From: Ptychodera flava | Taxonomy: Eukaryota; Hemichordata; Enteropneusta; Ptychoderidae | Direction: 5' to 3' | Length of the DNA stretch: 64,000 nucleotides | NCBI RefSeq assembly: GCF_041260155.1 | Contig: NC_091933.1 | Location: 23,903,174 to 23,967,173, forward strand | Made by a program: the position numbers and the translations under genes | Notes under the pieces: generated by a model | The model's input: only the letters and a program-made list of their open reading frames with translations | What the model was told of the DNA's origin: nothing | The model's database searches: none | Shown here: positions 12,724 through 40,011 of the stretch, piece after piece | How the letters are laid out: the number at the start of each line of letters is the position of its first letter | Numbering within the stretch: position 1 is the first letter of the stretch

Positions 12724-13715
12724 ATTCAACTGACTAAATCTCAGCTTTTGTCAAGAAACTCTCTTTCAATTTACTCTGTAATATCTAAGTTACCGCAGTG
12801 TTAGCTGCAATATTTTATCAAAGACACATATCTTAATGACTTTTTTGTCCTCTTTCTCAGTATTGTTATTTTTATTAGTCCCTAGATGTACGGATACTCA
12901 GACCCTGCGATCACTTCTTTTTTCCTTGAAGTTGTTAATTAAGGGATTTTGTTCAAGGCAGGTTGTTCTGTGTCCTTCTCAATCACAATGAAATAGGCAT
13001 CAATGTCAAGTTGACTTAAGAAGTTCAGAGTCCTTGGAATATACAAACTTACTGCAAACCGTTGCTTCAGACTACATTTCCCCTCGGCTGCACCCGTGGA
13101 AAAATATTTTTGCAGAGTGTTTTTGCCAGCCTTTCACAGTTTTTAGTTGACAGACTCAATACATTTGAAAACAAGATTTGAGAAAAAGAAGTTTGTTGCA
13201 GTCAATTTTTTCTAATTACAAAATTTTAATTATCTATGGTTGACAGTAATGAAATGAAATTTATGAACAAATTAAAAAAGGAAGGATCTAGTAAAAAGCC
13301 ACAAACTTTCACGTTTTATAGCATCATTGAAGTGAACGCTGTGTTTGACAAAATTGTGAGCATGATTTAAAAAGCTCTTAAGAGATCCTAGTGGCGAAAA
13401 AAAAAAAACATCAAGAACATTCCAAAGAAAACCTCTGAAAGAATGTGGAGTATGGCAACCGTTGTTAGTGCTTTGATATCTCCGACACTTCATCAAATGC
13501 ACAGATACTGTTACCCCGTGGTACAGTGAAACCTTTTACTGAATATGCTCAATCAATCTACACACACAGAAAATGTGCCTCTCCCCCCCCCCCCATCCGA
13601 GTTCCAAAGTCGAGATCTTTCAACCGCCCAGTTTCCACTTCAAAGGGTCCCAACATTCATTCCAAACTTTCCATTTTTACTGAAATATGAAATAAGCACT
13701 ACACACTTGTGCAAT

Positions 13716-13719
<4 letters not shown>

Positions 13720-13745
<26 letters not shown>
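13720..13745. repeat. (AC)n microsatellite
   Basis: An uninterrupted AC dinucleotide run of about 26 bases lies in intergenic DNA. Confidence 0.9.
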
Positions 13746-13746
<1 letters not shown>

Positions 13747-14654
13747 TTATCAGGTGCTGGGAACTGTCCATATCATTGTAAAATAGATTGCAATAATTAC
13801 ACACCATTTCACACACAAGATAAATCGGACAATAACCCTAAATATTGGGAGCAGAGATAAAGTTCTCTTTCGGTGCCGAGATACACCCATTTGCCATGGA
13901 ATTTCCAAAAGAATGTCAACAATGTGCAAGCCGCAGGGTATAAAATCACAGGCTTTATAACCGACAAGTACCTGTCGCCAAATGACCCACTTCAGTCCCG
14001 CACGTGTAAAAATGAAGTCTTACAAGAAAGTGGCGATGATCCATTCCTTCAAAATAGTCTGTAAAATCACACAAGCAGTCACTACGTGTGACCTAGTATG
14101 AAATTATCAGGCAAACATTAAGACTACAACGGTACTTCACAACTCTTCAAAGTACCCTCCCTGAAACCTCCACCCCAACCAAAGGTTTCTCATCTTCTTA
14201 AAATGACTTGACATGGTTGCTTATAGATGCCTACTTTGTAGTACCTTGAAACCTCACTATTGTTCAGTGTACAAGTACATCCAATGCGTACGTGCTCTCC
14301 GTCTCATAGGTTTGCACACCTAGGCTTTAGACAGTATTATTCTATATGATCTCTATGGTTCTCTGTTGCAATTGTGGTACATGAATTTACAGTAAGTTAT
14401 TTTTAGTGTTTTATACAGATTAAGAATTATCCAATTGTATATTAAAATTCTAGATGAAATAGTTTCTATTTAGTATTTGAAATCACAATTTGATAGACTT
14501 TTTGTACACTCTTTGTGTTTTCCTACACTGTAAGCGTGTTTTTGTGCGTGTTTAAAATGATGATAGTGTGTTCAACATTTTTTTTTTCACTTGATGAACT
14601 GTAACTTTCCAACTCAGGTGCTTTATGGCTCATCATTGAGGATGTTACCAGGTT

Positions 14655-14734
14655 GTTACCATGGAACTAAGATGTTACTGGGATGTTGCCATGGTAACAG
14701 GTCGTTGCTGCGGGCACACAGTCACCATGGCAAC
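14655..14734. promoter_or_regulatory. Cluster of three RFX X-box-like palindromes
   Basis: GTTGCCATGGTAAC (14685-14698) is a full X-box palindrome of the RFX transcription-factor type. GTCACCATGGCAAC (14721-14734) is a second near-perfect site, and GTTACCATGGAAC (14655-14667) is a third lacking one base of the 3' half. RFX factors bind such 14-bp imperfect palindromes, often at ciliary genes. The three sites lie within 80 bp, about 6 kb from the 3' end of TMEM116, and no gene start is visible beside them. A distal enhancer, an unseen transcript's promoter or a repeat-borne motif are all possible. Confidence 0.45.
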
Positions 14735-17700
14735 ACTGTTCTGTAACTAGAGACTTTACCAGAATGTCAACCAGAATGATTTTATTGCATCAAAGCAAAG
14801 GTTTTCAATATTAGTTGGTGCTGTTAGACAGTTTTATATGTCTTTACAAAAATATGTAACTATATTTTATGCCAGTTTGATTACGATGTTGTCATGAAGT
14901 GACTGAATGTGTATTGTTTGCGAGATACGAATAATCAGTTGAGATGTTATTCTTTGTTTTCACCATCTCAGAAGCAAAGTCCTTAACATAGGTGTCATAT
15001 TCAACCAGAACGTCAACAGGATTTGTAACCTTCATGTTGGTTAAAGAAGAAAGACTTTTTCATGGTTTTAACTTTTCATTTGAATGAAATCTACTTTGGT
15101 GTTGAACACCATGGTGATAGGAAAATGCTGTTTGCTAATAGATTTACATGTGAATTTTATCAACTTATGTTCAAGGAGACTATAGAAAACATCCTAAAAT
15201 GTATTTTGAAAAAAAAAAACAGTTTCAGCTTTGAAAAAACAAGTTTGAATGCAGCTTTGAAAAAATCCATCAAATTTGCATGTTTAAATTGTCCTTATCG
15301 TTTATAACCACAGGCACGTTCAAAACTTATGAAACTAAATGGGAGAGTGGATAGTTTGAAGTTTTTCAAAAGTTTTCCATGATTTTCAATGAAACCTGGG
15401 ATATTTCTGTTTCGAGAAAACTAACGTAAAACATGGCTTGTCAGCATTTTTGTACCCCGAAAAAAAGTTGTAGCACATCTTACCACAGTAGTGCAACTGA
15501 AAAAGAGATTGAATTTGGCCACTGTCATGAAGTTAATCCGCAGTAAATCACGCTGTATATTCTACAAAATGACAGCTTACATTGCCATTCTCATGCAGGG
15601 GAGACCTCTATGATGGTTTTCTGAAATGAATTCAGACTGGAAACAGTAAGGTTGACTAACCCATAATATTCAATAATACCTAATGATGTAAGCAGCTGCA
15701 GATTTTCACAATTTACAGACAACCTGTGAATTTTATCAAGGAATTTTTTCAATTTTTTTTGCAGTTTGAGTGAGTGTCATAGTGAGTCATGGTGTGTTCA
15801 TGTTCCAGGTACTTTTGAAACACAGTGTTCTCAGATTTTACAGTGGAAGCTATGTGTAATTTTCTAGATTTTATTTTGTGTTGTGCAGCGTTTAATGAAG
15901 AAGGGAGTGTGGCGGAAAAAGTTCTTGCACCTTACTTCAACCTATGTTCAAAGTGAATATTCAGACTTTGATAACAAAGGATGTGTCCAGCCATGAGAAG
16001 TTTAAAAATAATCACTAGTCCGGACGTGCGCCAATTCTTTCCCCGGCATTCAGTTTTCATATATCATTAAGTTTAAATCAGTGTTTGATTGTTACTCTGG
16101 TGAAAAAAAAAAAATAACCAACACAAAATTTAAGTGTTTTCCAATTGCCACCAAGGCAGTAGTGAGAAATGAAAGGTCAAAGTTGAAATATAAATCTCCA
16201 AATACGGCTCCGGTTTTTTTCAGGCTTGCCAAGGAATCCCACACTCCCTGATCAGAGAAATGTATGAATGTTAGGGAGGTTTAATGCAAAGCCACACAGC
16301 TCGGCACTACATCTGTTAACCAGCAAACCACTAACTGTACGTCAATAAGCCATTTATAACAGCTCTCAGTGTGCTGCACCTGTCAGTCAAACACACAGAA
16401 AGCATGACTTGAACAATGCCACCTGCATTTCCAGATCATGAAATTTTGAACCAAATCATTCCACACTGGTGAATTATATTGCTTTTATCTTTAATATATT
16501 GTTACCATTTCGTCTAATACCAGTAGAATGTATTTGATTGGAATAAATATTGACTGTGTAGAATATCGCATTTTATCGTGTGTGTCCATTTATAGTGATG
16601 TTTTCCCCAGAAACACTGTCACAGACAACCCTGTCAAATGCTCAATAGCCTTGCGTGTCACCCAAAGTCTCCCATGGAGAAAAAAATTGATTAAATATGA
16701 ATTTTCTGGTGTGTGACTTGCTCACTGTATCATTGGCTTGGCTGGCAACAAGTCTTAGATGATGTTAGCCATCTCGTTAAACACGTCAAAAAACATCTTA
16801 GGCTTTATCTGAGCAATTTAAGAACAGCAAACCTGAGTTTGTGTGACCTTTGAAAGGGGAAAATGATTTTATCTGCATTTGACAGGCACATTTTCTGATG
16901 ATTTTTATCTCGTCAACTTACAAACCTGGCAGGAAATGTTTTGTTGTTAATTGTTGTATTAAACTGGTGAATCTTCCCTTTGGCCGCACTGTAGTTCGAA
17001 AATGTATAACCATTCACCGCAGTGATATTACTAGAGAGTTGTGAAATAGAGGCAAAAAATATTTTGGTTTTGTTGCCAGAAAAAAATTCTCTACAGTGGA
17101 AAAGTGAAAAAAGTCATGATACCTGCATCCATCTTTTTACCTACCCACAAGCAAAATAATCATTATATCTTAATTGTCCTTTTGGTCTTTTAGGCATGAA
17201 TGGTTTAAAAAATAATGATAAACCTGGCGGAATTCAACTCCCAGGGAAGATGAAAGCTGTCAAACATACCCACTTATGATTGATTGGAACTCAGAAAGTA
17301 ATGAAATCTAAATGAACTGCTGGTTTCATGACTTGAAAATTAAATATTTTTTTACTCCTTGTTGAGCTCATAAATTGTTGATTTCATCGTTCTCAAAGCA
17401 TTTAGGAGAGCATTTCCCATCATGCAGTTCTTCAACACTAAAAGTGCACATCAGCGGTTGTCTTTCAACCAATAAAATTGACTATCAGTATGTACTGAAA
17501 GCAAGTATGTACACTTGGAATTTTGTCAACCAAAAGGAACTAAAAACTTGCAAAATAGTAAGGCTGTAAGCGAATGGCACCCAAGACTTCAAAAATCTTG
17601 AAAGGGCTAAGATTGCAAATATTTCATGAGTTTTCTTATTTTAATTCACCTGAATTATATCAATACAGTTGTGGCGTTTATTGGCCTCTGATGTTCAACC

Positions 17701-20247
17701 ACTTTTCATGGACATCACTCGTAATCAACATCAATATTCCGACAGGCTACATCAAACGGCGAACGACACAGTTCCCAGGGCGAATAAAACAAAAAAAGAA
17801 GAAAGAGAACACAGCTGATCATAGCAGACTTTCATTCCAACAAACCATTTGGTTATTCATTCCAATTAAACGTGCGTGTTGCATATAACAGCCCAGCTGG
17901 TTAGGAGGAGTGGGCGTGTGCAATCACCCTGCAAGGCACAATACAAGTGTCCATTACGGAGATGATCTGTAAATTTCCCAAATGTTCAGTTCAATTTATG
18001 TCCATCTTGCCCAACACTCCTGGGAAATCCCCTCTCTCCAAGTACCACCCTCCTGGGAATATTACCTTACTTCGTCTTGAATACGTCTTAACACGGGCAG
18101 ACAAATTGACGAGTGTATTTCATTATCTGTGGCAAAGGAAAAAAAGAAGAGAAGAAAGTGTGTCCTACGTCATTTTTTCCTTGGCAGTTATGTCATTCCC
18201 TTGGTTGAGTAATGAAATGTCCCAATAGCTTGGAAAGGTGCATGGCACGAACAGTACTGCAAAATGCACAGCAAACTTAAAATCAGAATTTCTCTCACTT
18301 CACAAAAAAAATTATGCTTCAAACATGTACACAGCACACATTTTTTTTACATATTTGCTCGTGATGCATATCATTGATGAAGATACAGTCTTTATATTTG
18401 CATAAGATGAAAGATTTTATCCGGCCCAACAGACAAAAATGATGTGTGTTTTTGGTTGTCTTTCGCCTGTATCACTTTGAGATCGATGCATTATCCCCAC
18501 CATATTCATATTGTTCTCAAACAAACTGGTACAAAACAGCTAAAGATTCACGATGTCATATCAGTAGGAATAAGTAGTCTGAATTGAGCTGCTTTCCCTT
18601 TGTACTCATAAAATGAGTGAAAAGGAAGAGAATATATTGTGAGTTTGCAATCAGGGAAAGAAAAAACCTTTAACAGCTGTTGTAATCTCATGCTAATAAG
18701 TGGTTGGGGAAAAAGTTATAAACCAGGAAATTTTTGCCAAAATGTTCAGCATCAGAAACAAAAATATGTATTTTGCAATGTATTTGTTGGACAAATTGTC
18801 ATTAGAAACCAGAAATTGTTTGTTGAAATATTTGATGTGTGTCTAGTCTACATCTGCAGTAACCATGACATTGTTGCCATAGTGCATACATATATATCCA
18901 CTGTAAGCTGTATGCTATGGGTAGAAGCCTTCCTAGCGGACCACAATAAAATTTTATAGATAACTCATGGGACAATATGGCGTGTTTATTATATCATTAA
19001 ATGACAATAAAGAAGAGCATAAAACTTCAAGTTAATGGTCCAGTGAACCTGTTGGGTCCCGCGTGATATAACCACATTCAACAGGTGTTTGTATGTATTA
19101 TATGCTAATTCACTGGCTCTGTTGAATTTTTAGATATTTATATTGAGCTGGTGACCTTGGCCCGGAGTAATGATTATTGCTGTTGGATTTATTATTTTTT
19201 CCCGTAATTATTGTCTTAGGCAAAAAAACTAATCTACCGTCCTTCATCTGAAGCCTGGTGTGATTTGTTGTCATGGGAACAGTATTAGGAAGTTTTACGA
19301 TCAGATAATTTGATCATTAGTGCGAGCACGTATAGAGAGATTCGATGGCAATGCATCATATCATAGGAATGTAGCTGTCATCTTTATGGCGTTAACATCC
19401 AATGCACGGCTGAGCACAACAACTGACGTAAACTGGCCTCTCTTGTCTCTGATTGAAAACAAGATACGGGGAAGTGCCTCTGGCACTCAAGACGCTGCTT
19501 CTGCCCCTTTTCTGTCATGATAGTTTCATCCTAAAACTCAATGTTACGGAGGTTTCCATCCCTGTAAGGATAACTCGCAGGGGTGGACAGGCTAATTGGA
19601 TAAAAAACAAGAGTGGCTTCTACGGTTCTCACAGATCAACGCTGAGGTGAGCGGACTTCACCGGATAATTTAGACAAATTCAAAACTTGCCCAGTGAGAA
19701 GTGTGTGAGTAGTGTAAAATAAAGTGAAGATGAAAGTGACAGAGATACATATGTGGATGCAGGATGTATGTTAAGGTTTTACCATGAAGCACACTGATAT
19801 AGGAAACGCACTTGGAAATTATTACATCGTAGTTTTTATTTACATTTTTATATAAATATTGAATAGTAAATAATATACAATCACAAGTTTTATAAGAGTT
19901 ATATTTGTAGTATGAAATATTCGTGAGTCAACAGTTCACATCTTCAGCACCATCATGCCAGTCATCTTGTGTCAGAGTTGCCCATAACATGATTCACTAC
20001 TAAATTAGTACAAAAAGTTGTAACGAAAGCAACTCAAAATGATATTTAGCAGGAAGTAACTACAATTTTTTGCAAGAGACTCAGGTTGGTACCATATACG
20101 GCATATATTGTCTTCAGATACATCAATGATTTGGACCATGGAGTATGCAGGAAACGGCACTACATACTAACTTACAATTGAAAAGAAAAACACTTTCAGA
20201 AAAAGAAATTGCATTGTGACATTCCACATATTATATTTGTTTGTACA

Positions 20248-20279
20248 TTTTATTACGTAAATACAGCATGCCATTTATT
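20248..20279 (-). terminator. Candidate TMEM116 polyadenylation signals (two AATAAA on minus strand)
   Basis: TTTATT on the plus strand at 20248-20253 and 20274-20279 gives two AATAAA hexamers on the minus strand, about 750-780 bases beyond the TMEM116 stop codon. A further one lies near 19836. The distance is plausible for a 3' UTR. Confidence 0.35.
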
Positions 20280-21027
20280 TGAACTTTTCCCATAATTTTT
20301 ACCTTTGGATGTTTGCTCAGAATTTTTGTATGAAGTGCTTACATTACGCTGGGTAGTAGTGTGATGTTGGAAGGCACAGAGCATTTCAGTGAAAACTGCG
20401 GTTGGGATTAAATAAAGAATATGAAGCCAGAGATAATACATCACGCAACTGTCCTGTAGTCTCCCTGTTGCTGCTTCATTACTTATTGATATCTGAGAAA
20501 CATCAAAGATCTGACTTGATCTCATTAGCAATGGATTGTTTCGTGGACACAGTTCCCGCAGTGTAACCAATTTAACATCCCCTAGTAAATAACCATTTAA
20601 GACAGCATTAGTCTGTTTGGTTGCATTGCACAAAGTCAATAAAAAAAAGATGGCCTACGTGATTCTCAGTGCGCTGCTCAAATTACTGACGTTTGTCAGA
20701 ACCTTTGAAGGTAGAGTCGATTGCGCTACTGACATAGACAAAAGCAACAATAATTTCCCCTCAAGGGGGCGCTGTTCATTAGTGACTCTTCATTTGTTCT
20801 GAAGTCAGCCTTCATGACAGTTCTGGGGTTTTATCATGCAATAGTGTTTTTAAGCAAAGTCCTCCTCAGCGTAAAGGTCTTGCAACTGATCCTCTTCACA
20901 AATATTGCATTCTTTAGCAAAACCCACACTTCACTGAGAGATGCACAGATGTTATCATAATTCAACAGTCAATCTCTCAGACAACCATGGCTGCAATAGC
21001 AGCTCTTCAACAACCACCACAAAATTG

Positions 21028-37326
<16,299 letters not shown>

Positions 37327-39798
37327 AATTTCGCTGGTTTCATGGAAAAATTCAGCTGTGCAACTTTCAACCTACAATACTGAAGTTGCATGCAGTCTTC
37401 TGATGGTGATAAGCTTACTGATAGTCTTTTCTCATATATCATCGTAGGGTGCTATGTCAGCCTTTGTTATGTAAATATTGAGTTCACCTGGTCATCATTA
37501 CCAGTACATGCAGTATGCATATGCATATGCATGAAAAGACCTTAATTGACCTAAAGCTATCCTCGTTCCATAATGTTTTTTGATGAATTTGTTCAAGTTC
37601 CTCAAATAATTTGTTTGAAGATAGAATATAACTATTGGTCCGTAAAATAGTACTTGAAAGTACTTTGTTTTAATTTATATCATACGAATGCATATATGGG
37701 AATATGATTACAAGCGTAGGTAAATATCAGTAGAAGGAGGTGAGACAACAACTGATACAATATGGCGATCAGCCGGTCGGACTGAACTGTAAATCTCTGT
37801 GCGTGTGATCGAGTCGGTCAAGACGTCAACTATCTGATAACGGTTGGAACAGTGTAAGTCACGTGTGTCCAATATTCCTGTCCAAAAAGTTAAAGTGCCC
37901 TTTATTGTAGGTTTTCTTTACCCTCACACAGACACATCATGATGGTGCATGGCAAGCGTCAGCTGAGGCGCGGCTTGGCAATGACAGGAGCCAGGAAGTC
38001 TATGGTATATTCTCTACTCCGTTCTGGCACGGTGCTTACTCACTTGATAAACTCTCTCGCGACATGCCGTACTGCAATTTACCACTCCCTTGACGGGGGA
38101 TAACCATCAGGCCATGTGCACGCCATAAAGCGAGTGCAATACCTGTTGTTGCGCTGACATTATACTCACGGGTTTTAGTCGCGAAAATCACAATGTAGTG
38201 CGTCAGACTTCAATACCAGAACCTAGCTGTGGGTCCATATAGCTGTGGTGTTTTCAGATGGGATTCTAGCTCTGCATGGCAGGGCTGTGTGTTCCCGGCG
38301 TTATGCCTCCCACCACCATAACGCCATAACGCCGGGAACACACAGCCCTGCCATGCAGTGCTAATGGGATTCCTGCCTTTTACGGGCTGGTTTGACTTTA
38401 CGATTTTTAACCCGCCACCACAGTGGCGACGCGTTAAAAATCGTGAAAGTCAAAAACAGCCCGTAAAAGGCAGGAATCCCGTCTGAAAACACCACAGCTA
38501 TGGACCCACAGCTATCCCAGAACCGTGCTTACACGAAAAATCGACGTGCTTTTAAATTCCATCAATACACTAACATTTTCAAACACATATATCAATCACA
38601 CATAGTGTATTTGGATCAATCGTAGAGGTGTACATGTATATACTGAATACAACAGAAGTTAGGCAGTTGTTGATTTTGCTGGCAGGAGGACGACTTCCCC
38701 AGCTAAACTCTCTTGATACCAGTACGCTATCAACATGGTTCAATTCTACTGTTCTCTTCAGTAGTGTTGAACCATAGACCATTGAGAAAAACTCCTTCCT
38801 CAAGGGTCTATTTTGGAACTCTAAAGGGAAGCGGGGTGATAGAGTGAATCAGTTATTCCAATCATTGATAACTTTGTTCATCTTTCCACTGGCCAGTAAA
38901 TCTAATTCCAGCTGACACAACAAGAGTTATTCCAAATAAAGCACAATTTTATCATTTATTTGCAAAAAGATGTGTAAAAGATGTTTTACATGTAAGAGGA
39001 CTTCAAAAACAACATATAGCAAATTGACAAAAATTGAACAGTGTAACAATCAACCTTATCATGGAAACCATAAAAATTGCATGTCAAGGGATCCAACCAC
39101 AAGCTGAAGCAATGAACTTCAACAAAAAAGGGGAAAAGAAATGTCTGAATTTCTGTTGGCAGCAGCCTATGTCACACTCTCAATGCTGTGCACAGCTAGA
39201 AACCCACTACTATCTTGATCAGTACTGTTCAGTCCAATGCCATGGTCTTCTATTCATCTGCTTTTACCATAGACAGTAGAGAAACTACTGTCTATGCTTT
39301 TACATATTCACACCATTATGCACCAGAGTAGCACAAATAAAGTCCAAGTGTCAGAGCAAATGCAGCTCCTTTTCCTGTGTATTCAGTCGGTAGGGTAGAT
39401 TTACATTAAACATGCTCCAGTTTAACCAAGACATTCATCTGAAATTTTAACCAGTAAGTGTTTTTTTTCAAGGCCACAATGTTCCCCTGTCACGGTACCA
39501 GGTTTCCCCCGAGAATATCAATACAATTGTATGAGAGAAAAACAGAAAAGGTACTGGGGTCCCACACTATCCCCCCCCCCCACCCCCCCCACTCAGGAAA
39601 AAAAATGACCATACCGTCTGGAAAAAAGTAGGCATCTTCTTATGGTATGTAGTTTGCCATAAAGTCCCCCATAAGCTCAAATCATACTCTCACAATAAAT
39701 TTCTCACTCCAATTGCAGTATTTCAACTGTTACGTATACTGAGCTAATGACAACGTCATTCATTGTAAAACCTGCGGCAACAGAGAGAGAGGAAGAGA
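37327..39798. promoter_or_regulatory. Head-to-head intergenic region of TMEM116 and KLHL12, probable shared promoter
   Basis: The start codons of the two divergent genes are 2.5 kb apart. A CpG-richer stretch at about 37740-38180 contains CAATATGGCGATC (about 37759), a YY1-type start-site motif. It also contains a good donor, ACAGT|GTAAGTC (exon end 37853), which could close a non-coding first exon of KLHL12. A matching acceptor, CTCACTCCAATTGCAG, lies at 39718, 80 bases before the KLHL12 ATG. An ATGCATATGCAT palindrome run lies near 37510. The region also holds the nested foldback elements at 38214-38524 and two small perfect hairpins (38735-38775, 39268-39296). Promoter function is inference. 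Confidence 0.45.
38214..38524. mobile_element. Foldback MITE with a second foldback MITE inserted in its left arm
   Basis: The outer element (38224-38514) starts TAGCTGTGGGTCCATA and ends TATGGACCCACAGCTA. It is flanked by TACCAGAACC and TCCCAGAACC, a 10-bp target duplication with one mismatch. Its left arm is interrupted at 38267-38363 by a 97-bp element that runs from TAGCTCTGCATGG to CCATGCAGTGCTA with arms of about 38 bp. That element is flanked by perfect 9-bp direct repeats ATGGGATTC (38258-38266 and 38364-38372). Without the insert the outer arms pair almost without break around a loop of about 21 bases. Target duplications of 9-10 bp suggest a Mutator-like transposase. Confidence 0.85.
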
Positions 39799-40011
39799 AT
39801 GGCGACTGTCAGCAAGGGGACATGCATGTCACCTCAGAAGAACATCTTTAGCAACAGCCATGCCAAGGAGATTCTGACCACAATGAACAATCTGCGGAAA
39901 AGTGGCACACTCTGTGACGTCATTCTGTCCGTCGACAAAGTTGACTTCCCTGTACACAGGATAGTACTAGCAGCATGCAGTGATTACTTTTGTGCAATGT
40001 TTACAAATGAG
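39799..40011 (+). CDS. KLHL12: KLHL12 coding exon 1 (residues 1-71)
   Basis: The ATG follows AGAGGAAGAGA and begins [30 protein letters not shown] aligns with human [20 protein letters not shown]. The donor is AATGAG|GTGAGA, phase 0. Confidence 0.93.

Larger units (their letters stand above)
8060..21027. other. Intergenic region between the 3' ends of KLHDC10 and TMEM116
   Basis: About 13 kb lie between two convergent genes. Apart from presumed 3' UTRs at both edges, I find a CCAAT-box array (10434-10931), a protein-like 95-codon ORF on the minus strand (12436-12723), a short AC microsatellite (about 13720-13745) and an RFX X-box cluster (14655-14734). The rest shows no gene or structured repeat. 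Confidence 0.5.

Noticed and set aside
37939-38103. 54-codon ORF starting MMVHGKRQLR
   Set aside because: It lies in the CpG-richer promoter region. No homology is recognised and GC-rich DNA gives such frames by chance.
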